Source of the DNA: Pseudomonadota bacterium
GTDB taxonomy: Bacteria > Pseudomonadota > Alphaproteobacteria > Rhizobiales > Xanthobacteraceae
Reading direction: 5' to 3'
Assembly (NCBI GenBank): GCA_018971625.1
Contig: JAGXAJ010000049.1
Span: forward strand, 1 to 34,006
Length of the DNA stretch: 34,006 nucleotides
Both the position numbers and the translations under genes were made by a program. Below, piece after piece: positions 16,297-23,950 of the stretch. Position 1 is the first letter of the stretch. The number at the start of each line of letters is the position of its first letter. Under the pieces are notes generated by a model. That model ran no database searches and had not been told where the DNA came from. It was given only the letters and a program-made list of their open reading frames with translations.

Positions 16297-16578
16297 ATGA
16301 AGCAAGAGCGTCATTTTGAAAATATTCGCGGGAGATCAACAGGGGAGGCCGAGCGCATCGGAACCGTGATCGAGGACCTGCGCCGCATTGTTCAGGCCCT
16401 GGATTGCGATGTCGCCGCCGAGACCGAGCGATCGAAAATCGGGGGGCATTCCGATATCCAGTCTTCATTGCTCGCGAGCACACTGGCTGCAAGACGTGAC
16501 AATCTTAAATCGACAATTGCGACGCTCGAAACGAGGCTGCCGAAATCTTCGACACGGGTCATGATCGATCCCGTTTGA
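16297..16578 (+). CDS. Small hypothetical helical protein
   Basis: A 93-aa soluble protein starting MKQERHFENIRGRSTGEAER. Long helices are predicted at residues 18-40 (ERIGTVIEDLRRIVQALDCD) and 60-82 (LAARRDNLKSTIATLETRL) with heptad-like spacing, so a coiled coil or helical hairpin is likely. GGAG at 16286-16289 lies 7 nt before the ATG; an in-frame alternative start at 16267 lacks this. No family recognised. It sits within the stress-gene region but I see no EcfG promoter directly upstream. Confidence 0.6.
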   Translation: MKQERHFENIRGRSTGEAERIGTVIEDLRRIVQALDCDVAAETERSKIGGHSDIQSSLLASTLAARRDNLKSTIATLETRLPKSSTRVMIDPV

Positions 16579-17230
16579 CGCGTTCGCCATCGGGGGCTTG
16601 AGTCAGATCCGCGGGGAGGACCTTTGCTTTCGTTTCCCGCCGGGCTGCGAACGCCAATCGTGTCGCGCTTTCGTCGTTCAGGAGCACCTTTCGGGCTACA
16701 GGCGATCAGCGGCGTCGGAAGCAAGTGGGAGCAAGCGAAAGCAGTCACCCTGGAACGCCGCTCTGCCGAGCTATAGGTCGTGCTGGCGCGGCCCACCGCT
16801 GGTGCAGCCTCCGGGTCTGCGCGGAGTTTCCCCAAGTTTAAACCCGTTCTGGGAATTCCGTTGCGGAACCGTTGCACCGCATGGGCCGTTGGCGCAGCGC
16901 CTCTCATCCCGCGCTTCAAACTTTAGCCACCCCGTGCGTGCGAGGGGCGGTTTTCTGCGCTGTCGTTTTCTGAGCCCGCGCGGAGTTCCCGGTGCGATCG
17001 TCCGCGCGCCGCTTGAACTCGCGCCTGCGGTCGCCGCGTTCACGGCTTTGTTCATATCGACGACTTGGCCCTACCGAAAGCGCTTGCCGTCTATGCCAAC
17101 GCGCTTTTCAGGTGCCGTACATTCGGCAGTTGATTTTCCTGCACACTCGACGACCGGTTCCTGCACGCAATATTCGCGGTGATGATCGGATTTTTCAGGT
17201 CGCAGCAAATCGCTTCCTTGCGCGAAAGAA
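16579..17230. other. Intergenic stretch without a supported gene
   Basis: About 650 bases of high GC. A 194-codon frame (16598-17182) has no ribosome site or recognisable features. On the minus strand near 16765-16785, TAGCTCGGCAGAGC resembles a tRNA D-arm, but no full cloverleaf follows. The stretch ends at the EcfG-like promoter of the YihY gene. Confidence 0.35.
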
Positions 17231-17255
17231 GGAACCTGAAGGAGCTAACGACGAT
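17231..17255 (+). promoter_or_regulatory. EcfG-like promoter of YihY/BrkB gene
   Basis: GGAAC at 17231-17235, 16-nt spacer, CGAT at 17252-17255: one mismatch to consensus. Predicted start near 17262, which leaves only a 15-nt leader containing GGAGG. Confidence 0.6.
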
Positions 17256-17276
17256 TAGCTGTATGTGGAGGAGTTC

Positions 17277-18413
17277 ATGGGCGAGCGGGAAAGCCAACCC
17301 GTGCGGCGGGCCAGCCCCAATGGATGGAGCATTGCAGCGGCGCTAGGTCTACTGGCGGCGGCCTTTCTGATGGAGCGCCTCGCCCCTTCGGAAACCGAGA
17401 ACCTGCAGCCGAAATCCGAAGCAAGACGGAATGCATCCACCGCCGGCGCCGCGACCGAAGGTCGAGACCGTGGGCGGCAGGCGAGTTGGCCATCGGAAAT
17501 CATCCCCGCGAAAGGATGGAAGGACGTCCTGCTGCGGCTCTACACCCATATCGGCGATCACCGTATCCTGGCGCTCGCCGCCGGCATGACCTACTACAGC
17601 ATCCTGGCGATCTTTCCGGCGCTCGCGGCCCTCGTTTCCATCTATGGTCTGTTTTCGGATCCTGGCACGATCGCCAAGCATCTGGACCAGCTGTCCAGCT
17701 TCTTGCCGGGCGGCGCTATCGATGTGGCGCGCGAGCAACTCATGCGTGTGACATCCAAGGGCAATCAGGCCTTGGGCCTGACCTTTGTCATCGGACTCGC
17801 CATCTCGCTCTGGAGTGCCAATGCCGCGATGAAGTCGCTGTTCGATACGTTGAACATCGTCTACGGGGAACAGGAAAAGCGTAGTTTCGTGAAGCTGAAT
17901 GCAGTGTCCCTGGTCTTCACAATCGCCGCCATCGCCTTTGTGGTTCTTGCCCTCGGCGCCGTCGTGATTGTGCCGGTCGTTCTGAACTATCTCTCTGTGT
18001 CGGATTTCGCGGATCTTTTCGTTCGCATAGCGCGATGGCCCGCCATGTTCATTTGCCTCGCGCTGGCTCTCGCATGCGTCTACCGCTTCGGGCCGAGCCG
18101 CGAAGCGCCGCGCTGGCGCTGGATCACATGGGGCAGCGCCGCCGCCACGCTGTGCTGGCTTGTCGCCTCGGCGCTGTTCTCCTGGTACGCCGCCAATTTC
18201 GGCAAATTCAACGAAACCTACGGATCCTTGGGCGCGGTGATAGGATTCATGACGTGGCTCTGGATTTCCGCGATTGTGATCCTGCTCGGCGCCGAGCTCG
18301 ATTCCGAAATGGAGCATCAGACCACGCTTGACACCACCGTCGGATCTCCGGAGCCCATGGGTTCGCGGGGTGCGCACATGGCAGACACGGTCGGCGCCGC
18401 GCAGGACGGCTGA
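17277..18413 (+). CDS. YihY/virulence factor BrkB family membrane protein
   Basis: A 378-aa inner-membrane protein. After one N-terminal hydrophobic segment (residues 13-29) and a polar linker, the YihY domain begins near residue 75: WKDVLLRLYTHIGDHRILALAAGMTYYSILAIFPALAALVSIYGL, the hallmark region. Segments then fall near 160-180 (LGLTFVIGLAISLWSANAAM), 212-240, 255-275, 290-310 and 325-345, with FGKFNETYGSLGAVIGFMTW typical of the family. The ATG at 17277 is chosen over an in-frame GTG at 17265 because GGAGG (17267-17271) precedes it and the promoter would start transcripts about there. The family's function is not settled. The stress promoter and neighbours suggest a role in envelope adaptation. 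Confidence 0.88.
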   Translation: MGERESQPVRRASPNGWSIAAALGLLAAAFLMERLAPSETENLQPKSEARRNASTAGAATEGRDRGRQASWPSEIIPAKGWKDVLLRLYTHIGDHRILALAAGMTYYSILAIFPALAALVSIYGLFSDPGTIAKHLDQLSSFLPGGAIDVAREQLMRVTSKGNQALGLTFVIGLAISLWSANAAMKSLFDTLNIVYGEQEKRSFVKLNAVSLVFTIAAIAFVVLALGAVVIVPVVLNYLSVSDFADLFVRIARWPAMFICLALALACVYRFGPSREAPRWRWITWGSAAATLCWLVASALFSWYAANFGKFNETYGSLGAVIGFMTWLWISAIVILLGAELDSEMEHQTTLDTTVGSPEPMGSRGAHMADTVGAAQDG

Positions 18414-18530
18414 CCTGATGGCCAGCAAGCGCGACGACAGGATTTGTTAGGCGCCAGTTCATCGCACCACCTCCCGCGCAGGCGCCCAACAGCATTCCAA
18501 CAGCCGCTCCTCGTTGCTACCTGCGGCAAA

Positions 18531-18555
18531 GGAACCATTCACGACAAGCTGAGTT
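18531..18555 (+). promoter_or_regulatory. EcfG-like promoter of stress operon
   Basis: GGAAC at 18531-18535, 16-nt spacer, AGTT at 18552-18555: one mismatch. Predicted start near 18563, 25 nt before the first gene of the four-gene operon. Confidence 0.6.
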
Positions 18556-18587
18556 CGCCACTCAGGAGACGATGAGGTAAAAAAGCT

Positions 18588-19538
18588 ATGGCACGATCGG
18601 TGGAGGAATTGAGACGAGAGTCCGAGCGCAGCCGCGAAGCGCTGACATCGACGGTCGATCAACTGAGAGAGCGACTGTCAGATACCGCGGAAGACCTCCG
18701 TCAGAAGGTTTCGCCGCAACATATCAAATCTGAGGTTTCCAGTTACATCGGCCACAAGACTCAAGACTGGCTCGGCGCCTTGAAGCAGCGAGCCATGGAC
18801 AACCCCATGCAGGCGGTCGCCACCGGAACTGCAGTCGCGGTTCCAGTGCTGCGACTCGCCCGTGGTGTCCCGCTGCCGCTCCTGATGATAGCAGCAGGCC
18901 TTGCGCTGACCTCGAAGACCGTACGGGGACGCGCTGCAGAAGCGGTAGCTCCGGCTGCCGATAAAGCTGGCGAAGTGCTGAGCCAAACGGCCGAGCACGG
19001 CCAAGCACTGGTTGGAAACATCAGAGATACCGTTTCGTCGGCTCAAGGTCGGGCCGGCGATCTGACCACCGACGCGCAAAACAGGGTTGGCAATCTCGCC
19101 GACGATCTCCGCACCCGCGTGGCCGAGACCGCCAGCACCGTGACCGACACGATCGAGGCGGCCCAGAACTCTGCCGCGGCCGCGCCGGAGCAGGCTCGCC
19201 GCGTCATCGGCGAAAACGCAGCCGTAATTGGCGGTCTCGGCGTTGCCATCGGAGCGATCATCGCTGCTGCTCTTCCCAAGACCGAAGCCGAAGTCGACAT
19301 CATGGGCGGGGCGAGCAGTCGTGTGAAAGAAGCGGCAACGGAAGCGACCCACTCCGGATTCGAAGCCGTCAAGGAGAGGACGATGTCAGCCGCGGACGCC
19401 GCAGAGAAGAGCGTCGCCGATGCCGATCTCGGCGCACAAGCCACTCGCATGACCCGAAATATGGCCGATTCGCTCAAGGAAGCTGGCGAGGACGTCGTAA
19501 CGGCAGCCTTCGACCCTTCCCGCACCCCGAATGCCTGA
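18588..19538 (+). CDS. DUF3618 domain membrane-associated protein
   Basis: A 316-aa protein, first gene of a four-gene operon. The DUF3618 start MARSVEELRRESERSREALTSTVDQL is followed by a hydrophobic segment (residues about 92-112, LPLLMIAAGLALTS). A long Ala-rich amphipathic region comes next (115-205; AEAVAPAADKAGEVLSQTAE and similar), then a second hydrophobic segment (near 212-230, AAVIGGLGVAIGAIIAAALP), and a helical tail. The Ala/Glu/Lys helices resemble LEA or apolipoprotein-like sequences that bind membrane surfaces. GAGG at 18574-18577 precedes the ATG. DUF3618 proteins occur in rhizobial stress operons with holin-superfamily proteins; their molecular role is not known. Promoter and context suggest induction by starvation or osmotic stress. 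Confidence 0.82.
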   Translation: MARSVEELRRESERSREALTSTVDQLRERLSDTAEDLRQKVSPQHIKSEVSSYIGHKTQDWLGALKQRAMDNPMQAVATGTAVAVPVLRLARGVPLPLLMIAAGLALTSKTVRGRAAEAVAPAADKAGEVLSQTAEHGQALVGNIRDTVSSAQGRAGDLTTDAQNRVGNLADDLRTRVAETASTVTDTIEAAQNSAAAAPEQARRVIGENAAVIGGLGVAIGAIIAAALPKTEAEVDIMGGASSRVKEAATEATHSGFEAVKERTMSAADAAEKSVADADLGAQATRMTRNMADSLKEAGEDVVTAAFDPSRTPNA

Positions 19539-19549
19539 AAGAGATCACC

Positions 19550-20164
19550 ATGAGCGATTTGGACCTGACGAAGAGCACCAATTTCACCGGGAATCAAAGC
19601 ACCCGTTCGACGCAAGATCTGCAAGATCTGAAGGATCAGGTGGTAGATGCCGGCTCCGAGATGAAACAGCGCGCAGGTGAGGCGCTGCAGACCTCGGCCG
19701 AAATTGCCGGCGATAAATTCAGGGAGGCGGCCGACGCCACAAAGGACGCGGCCGCGGCAACGGCAGATCACCTTCAAGACAAGGCGCGCGAGCAGCAGCG
19801 CTCCGGCGCGGATTTCGTCGACCGCTTTGCCGGCAACATTCGCGAAGCTGCCCACGCTTTCGACAATGATGCGCCATTCGCTGCCCATGGCATCAATTCC
19901 GCAGCCGATTACGTCGAAGATGCCGCCGAGAAGATACGCAACGGGAGCTTTCGCGACCTGGTCGATAGCGCGACGGATTTCGCAAAGCGCCAGCCGGTCG
20001 CGTTTCTGGGGCTGTCGGTGCTCGCCGGCTTCACCGCCGTCCGCTTCCTCAAGGCCTCGGGGAGACCTTCGCAAGCACGAAACAGGCAAGCCGAGGATAT
20101 TTGGAGCAATACTTCCTCGAAATTCGACTCGCAGCGCGACTCTTCACGCGCGAGCAATGGCTGA
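19550..20164 (+). CDS. Nutrient deprivation-induced-like protein
   Basis: A 204-aa protein, second in the operon, 11 nt after the DUF3618 gene with ACC ATG spacing. It is helical and repetitive: TSAEIAGDKFREAADATKDA, DKAREQQRSGADFVDRFAGN and AAEKIRNGSFRDLVDSATDF are 11-residue-type amphipathic stretches. A single short hydrophobic segment follows (residues about 150-163, PVAFLGLSVLAGFTAVRF). It resembles the nutrient-deprivation-induced proteins of Rhizobiaceae; the name is by resemblance only. The layout, a surface-binding helix bundle with one membrane segment, matches the first and fourth gene products, suggesting related proteins that coat the membrane under stress. Confidence 0.7.
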   Translation: MSDLDLTKSTNFTGNQSTRSTQDLQDLKDQVVDAGSEMKQRAGEALQTSAEIAGDKFREAADATKDAAAATADHLQDKAREQQRSGADFVDRFAGNIREAAHAFDNDAPFAAHGINSAADYVEDAAEKIRNGSFRDLVDSATDFAKRQPVAFLGLSVLAGFTAVRFLKASGRPSQARNRQAEDIWSNTSSKFDSQRDSSRASNG

Positions 20165-20197
20165 GCAATATCATCCTTTCGCACGTGGTCTACTGTC

Positions 20198-20614
20198 ATG
20201 AGCATCAATAACGACGTCCAAAGCAGCAAGAACGATCTCCGAATCATCTCCACGTTACTGGGCGATGCACTTTCACAATTCACCAAGTTGTTTCAGAACG
20301 AGGTGGATCTCGCCAAGGCCGAACTTGGAGAGAAGGTTCAGAAAATTAGCAGCTCGCTGGGGCTCATTACGGGAGGCGCCGTACTGATCATCCCCGGGCT
20401 GGTCATGGCGCTGTTTGCACTGTCAGCCGCCCTGATGTCGGCCGGGTGGTCGCAGCCGATCTCCTATTTGCTCTCCGCGATCCTGGCGCTGGTGATCGCT
20501 GGCATATTGCTCGCGATAGGGTTCAGCCGGCTCAACGCACGCAATCTGGCGCCGCGCGAAACCATGAAGCAGCTCAGGAGGGATAAGAACGCGGTGAAGG
20601 GAATCGTGCGATGA
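20198..20614 (+). CDS. Phage holin superfamily / DUF1469-type membrane protein
   Basis: A 138-aa protein with an amphipathic N-terminal helix (ISTLLGDALSQFTKLFQNEVDLAKAELGEKV), two membrane segments (residues about 54-76 and 83-106) and a basic tail. This is the layout of the actinobacteriophage-holin-like superfamily (Phage_holin_3_6), which is mostly chromosomal and not lytic. The stop overlaps the next gene's ATG (ATGA), so translation is coupled. Homologues commonly neighbour DUF3618 genes, supporting a functional link. It probably oligomerises in the membrane. The 'holin' label reflects topology, not a proven pore function. Confidence 0.82.
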   Translation: MSINNDVQSSKNDLRIISTLLGDALSQFTKLFQNEVDLAKAELGEKVQKISSSLGLITGGAVLIIPGLVMALFALSAALMSAGWSQPISYLLSAILALVIAGILLAIGFSRLNARNLAPRETMKQLRRDKNAVKGIVR

Positions 20615-21327
20615 ACACGCAAACCGGCTTTCTGGATAATTTGGTAAGCGCCATCCGGGAAAACCCCTTGGCCGCAACCCTCATCGGCGGGGGCGCGTTG
20701 TGGCTGGTGGCCGGCAACGAGAAACTCAAGGACGCCGCGAGTTCAGCGACCACTGCGCTGGTCGACGGCGCGCGCAATGTGCGAACGGCTGTCTCGGAGC
20801 TTCAGCGGACTACGGCGCCACCGACTGCGCCGGAAATGGATCACGATGGGGCTTTTCATGCCGGCGAAAGCTTGCACCAAGCGGCAGGCGCAGCCGCCGA
20901 CGTCGCATCTGGGACGACCGATAAAGTCAAGGACCGCCTCAATGAGGGTACGGCCTACGCGAGGGAGAAAATCGGCAATTTGGGCAATGCCTTTCCCGGA
21001 AAAGAGGCCCTCACCAGGGCTCAATCCTCGCTTGCTAATATCTTTGAAAGCCAACCGCTCGCGCTGGGGATGATTGGCATGGCCATAGGCGCGGCGGTGG
21101 CCGGAGCGTTTCGTACGTCTGATCTCGAGAACGAATGGCTTGGCGACACCAGTGACGATGCGAAAGCCAATCTGGGCGCGAAAGCCAGCGCAGCATCGCA
21201 AAGCATCCGCGAGGCCTCCGATACCCTCAACGCCGAACTCAGCGACATGGGGGCGGAAGCCGCCGATCGATTGAAGCACGCCGGCACGGATGCCGCGAAC
21301 GCCGCGCTGGACAAAGTAAAGTCCTAG
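20611..21327 (+). CDS. Helical membrane-anchored stress protein
   Basis: A 238-aa protein, fourth gene of the operon, overlapping the holin-like gene by 4 nt. The N-terminus (MNTQTGFLDNLVSAIRENPL) leads into a hydrophobic segment (residues about 20-34, AATLIGGGALWLVAG). Then come amphipathic Ala-rich helices (DVASGTTDKVKDRLNEG and similar), a second hydrophobic segment (near 149-167, PLALGMIGMAIGAAVAGAF), and a helical tail (EASDTLNAELSDMGAEAADR). The double pattern ENPLAATLIGGG / SQPLALGMIGMAIG looks like an internal repeat and matches the DUF3618 protein's second segment. Function unknown; likely membrane-bound and stress-induced together with its neighbours. Confidence 0.75.
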   Translation: MNTQTGFLDNLVSAIRENPLAATLIGGGALWLVAGNEKLKDAASSATTALVDGARNVRTAVSELQRTTAPPTAPEMDHDGAFHAGESLHQAAGAAADVASGTTDKVKDRLNEGTAYAREKIGNLGNAFPGKEALTRAQSSLANIFESQPLALGMIGMAIGAAVAGAFRTSDLENEWLGDTSDDAKANLGAKASAASQSIREASDTLNAELSDMGAEAADRLKHAGTDAANAALDKVKS

Positions 21328-21568
21328 CGAGATTGCCACGCGCGTGAGCAAATTCGGATCGGCTTCCTCTCCCCGGAGGTCCGCACAACTGAGCAAACCC
21401 GCCTTTTAAGCGGACTTGAAAGCTTGCAATACGCGGCTCACGGTTTAGTTCGTCGCCGGCAAATTTTTGACGAGCGGGACACTTGTCAGGCCTCATTGAG
21501 GTCGCGGATTTAAGGCGTTTCCGGTTGTGCCTGGGATCATCACATCAAGAGAGGTTGCCGCCAAAATC
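21328..21568. other. End of stress operon, no gene seen
   Basis: About 240 bases with no supported gene. CCGCCTTTTAAGCGG near 21400 could form a short weak stem after the operon, too weak for a confident terminator call. Confidence 0.3.
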
Positions 21569-21919
21569 TCATTCGGTTGCCTCTCGCGTCGCCGACTTCG
21601 AAGTGACGAAGAATGCTATGGCGAGCCCGACGATGGCGGCAACAAAGGCACGACTCATGACAGCTTCCAACGAGCGGTCATATTCCTGCTCCGCGTAAGC
21701 GAAGGTGAAATCAGAAAAAACAGAAAATACGGATGAGACTGACGCTCCAGCCACCACAGCGCTCACGCGACTCCCGCTGCGAGCTTGGGCGCGCCGTGCA
21801 GTGAACATTGTCAGGACAACGCTTAGAACAAAGCTAATGAATGCGGAAACGGTCGCCAACATGTCTGATTGCCCCCGTGTCAGACCAACGCTGACCTGCA
21901 AAGAACATAGTGAGAACAT
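21569..21919 (-). CDS. Possible small membrane protein
   Basis: An open frame of 116 codons with two hydrophobic segments: MLATVSAFISFVLSVVLTMF (residues 20-39) and AFVAAIVGLAIAFFV (near 91-105). Between them lies a Ser/Ala/Val-rich stretch with GASVSSVFSVFSDFTF. ATG at 21919 has little ribosome site; the ATG at 21862 (giving 97 aa) has a G-run 9 nt upstream and starts right at the first membrane segment, so it may be the true start. An overlapping frame on the other strand looks less protein-like. No family recognised. Confidence 0.45.
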   Translation of the reverse strand: MFSLCSLQVSVGLTRGQSDMLATVSAFISFVLSVVLTMFTARRAQARSGSRVSAVVAGASVSSVFSVFSDFTFAYAEQEYDRSLEAVMSRAFVAAIVGLAIAFFVTSKSATREATE

Positions 21920-22635
21920 ACTTTCCAGTCAACATGAGCAATCCAAATTCCGAATCGCTCGCGCCGAACCTTTCGGACCCGGCATTGACCGGCGCTCCGC
22001 AGACGAACTGGATTATCATCTTAAATTGCTCTGGCGTGAAGCTGTGGTTCGGAGTTCGAATGGCAAAGTGGATTTACAAAACTTGAAGGGACTTCGGAAG
22101 TTGTTCCTCAACGAGGCGGCTTTACGTTGCTCTTCGACGGAGGAAAGAACTGTCGGTGGCTTTAAGAAAGCCGATCCCGCTGAGAAGCAGCAGGGTGATC
22201 TGGAAACCAAGCTCAAGTCCAAGCGCGCCAGCCGAGACGGCCTTGTTGGTCGCGGCAAGCTGGCTGAGGCCAGCGCCAGCACACATCGCGAGAAGGCGAC
22301 CAAGCCGGCGCTGTTCTAGTTTGGTTCTCAGGCAGGGCTGCTTGAGGGTCCCGGCGCAGACCAGTTCAAGCGCTCTTGAAGCTGGCGCGCGGATTACGGT
22401 GTGCGCGACTGGAAGCGAAAACGTCTCCCGTACGAAGCTGTTCGGCGCATTGCCCTGCGCCGCGCCATCCCTTCTGGGAGATCTCGGGGGCGATAAGCCA
22501 TGTCGCTAGCTCCAACAAACAACGACTCCGGAAATATATGTCGGCTGACAGAGAACCCACGTCCTTCGCCGGAGCTTGACGTTCTACGGGCTAGTACCCA
22601 GTTTTTCCTTCGTGTCGCAGATGGCGGAGGATGTG
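21920..22635. other. Intergenic stretch without a confident gene
   Basis: About 700 bases. A plus-strand frame continues from 21705 to 22319; its second half (LKLLWREAVVRSSNGKVDLQ onward) is moderately protein-like, but it has no plausible start or ribosome site and overlaps the membrane-protein frame. From 22320 to 22620 I see nothing beyond short frames. Confidence 0.35.
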
Positions 22636-23046
22636 ATGGCTCAGTGGCAGTATCAGGTCAGATTCGATGTAGGTGATATGGCGGCGTCAGAAGCGATTCG
22701 TCAAAAAACACCGACATTCGCGCCGCTGTTCGAAGTCTTGGCGCGGCATCGTGCCGTGGCTAAGTGTCAATTCGTAGCTTTCTCGGACTATGTCTCCACT
22801 GCAGAACAACATGGCATAGAGAAGTATCCGCTCTACGCGTGGACGAAGGCGACGATCGAAAATCCGTCGAAAAAGGAAAAATATCTGAAGTCGTTTTCTG
22901 TGTACGTGGACGGCCACGAAGTCTACGATGGAGCGATCGCAGATGCACTGAAATCGGATCTTCAGTCGCTCCCCAGCGGGCTAATTGCACGAGTAACCAA
23001 ATACGATACCAATCCCGCCAACAATCCTCAGCCGCCGAAGCATTAG
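22636..23046 (+). CDS. Hypothetical protein
   Basis: A 136-aa soluble protein starting MAQWQYQVRFDVGDMAASEA. GGAGG at 22626-22630 lies 5 nt before the ATG, which decides the start; the frame is open back to 22576. The middle reads like a mixed alpha/beta fold (VAKCQFVAFSDYVSTAEQHG, KYLKSFSVYVDGHEVYDGA), and the tail is polar and Pro/Asn-rich. No signal peptide and no membrane segment. I recognise no family. It stands alone between stretches without genes. Confidence 0.6.
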   Translation: MAQWQYQVRFDVGDMAASEAIRQKTPTFAPLFEVLARHRAVAKCQFVAFSDYVSTAEQHGIEKYPLYAWTKATIENPSKKEKYLKSFSVYVDGHEVYDGAIADALKSDLQSLPSGLIARVTKYDTNPANNPQPPKH

Positions 23047-23526
23047 TCGAGTGACCCTGAAGGCTGTTCGTCAACCCGTCCGTTAACGAGACCAAAGATG
23101 CATGCGTATTCCCATCAGGGCCATAGTCGATCCAAGGCCGGATACTGCACAACCCACGCACAATCTCTCTTGCGAAGCGCAGCTGGTCGATACATCCGGG
23201 TCACAAGCAGACATTCCAATGCTGCTTCCGTGCAGGCCATCTCGCGTCCCTTGATTAAAAAGCGGGTTTGACCGAGCGCTAGGGTATCGATGTCGGCCTT
23301 CCCCGAGTCCTGGAGCAGAAGACCCTGCAGCCCCTCGACAACCCGTTCGGCACGAGGTTGTCACCCATGTCTTAGGTACGTTCCGTTACCTATGTGTCCG
23401 GGCCGGGCACGGCCACTATGGTGGGCCACGACCGACGATGCTGAGCACTAAGTCTACGCTATAGCCCGATAAACGAGCCCACCTTATAAGAAGGCGTAGG
23501 GCATTAACGCAACTTGGGGGGCCGTG
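23047..23526. other. Intergenic stretch with possible IS remnant
   Basis: No gene is supported in these 480 bases. The notable element is the repeated TCACCCATGTCTTAGG / TTACCTATGTGTCCGG pair at 23358-23403, listed separately. Confidence 0.4.
23358..23403. mobile_element. Possible vestigial insertion-sequence end
   Basis: Two imperfect direct copies, TTGTCACCCATGTCTTAGG (23359-23377) and CCGTTACCTATGTGTCCGG (23383-23401), lie head to tail. They resemble the repeated 'GTTACCCATGTGTCCGG' type termini next to transposase genes in rhizobia. This is pattern memory, not a search. No transposase lies beside it, so if correct it is a remnant. Confidence 0.35.
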
Positions 23527-23940
23527 ATGCCGCCGCCGTTTAAGAAAATGACATTCCGAGAGGCGAGGGCTCTTCTAAATAGTCTCTGCCTCATGCTGGA
23601 CGGCAAACCCGCGTCGACAAACAAGAATGCGAGTGAAAAACCCAATCCGGATGGCGCGGAAGAATCTTGGTGGATTGAAAACGACAAGACCCTCCCGCCG
23701 TTCGACAGTTCTCGGTGTAGAGCATACTTACGAGCATATGCCGAGATTGCTGGACCTGTGTTTTACGGAAGTGGAATTCCGCTTGAGCGAGGTCTTCTGC
23801 ATCCGGATCGCGGTGTAATGAAGGCGATGCTGCTAGCCGAATGCGTGACCCTCGGAGTTGCGAAGCGTGGCCTTTTTGAACTCACCGAAAAAGGGAGAGA
23901 TTTGATTGCCGGAATAGATATCCCGAGCAATCCGACGTAA
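23527..23940 (+). CDS. Hypothetical protein upstream of nuclease-like gene
   Basis: A 137-aa protein, MPPPFKKMTFREARALLNSL at the start. The C-terminal part (MLLAECVTLGVAKRGLFELTEKGRDLIAGI) has the helix and 'ELTEKGR' wing pattern of a winged-helix fold. A G-run at 23516-23521 lies just upstream of the ATG. It ends 10 nt before the PD-(D/E)XK-like gene, so the two are probably co-transcribed. I recognise no family; a DNA-binding or regulatory partner of the nuclease is an inference from the winged-helix-like tail. Confidence 0.6.
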   Translation: MPPPFKKMTFREARALLNSLCLMLDGKPASTNKNASEKPNPDGAEESWWIENDKTLPPFDSSRCRAYLRAYAEIAGPVFYGSGIPLERGLLHPDRGVMKAMLLAECVTLGVAKRGLFELTEKGRDLIAGIDIPSNPT

Positions 23941-23950
23941 AGGGGGGCTA

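Noticed and set aside
16740..16800. tRNA-like piece on the minus strand (TAGCTCGGCAGAGC)
   Set aside because: Only a D-arm-like hairpin; the D-loop is too short, and no anticodon arm, T-arm or CCA end can be fitted.
21705..22319. Plus-strand frame of 204 codons
   Set aside because: The first third is antisense to a more plausible membrane protein, and there is no ribosome site; the second half is protein-like but not enough to call.
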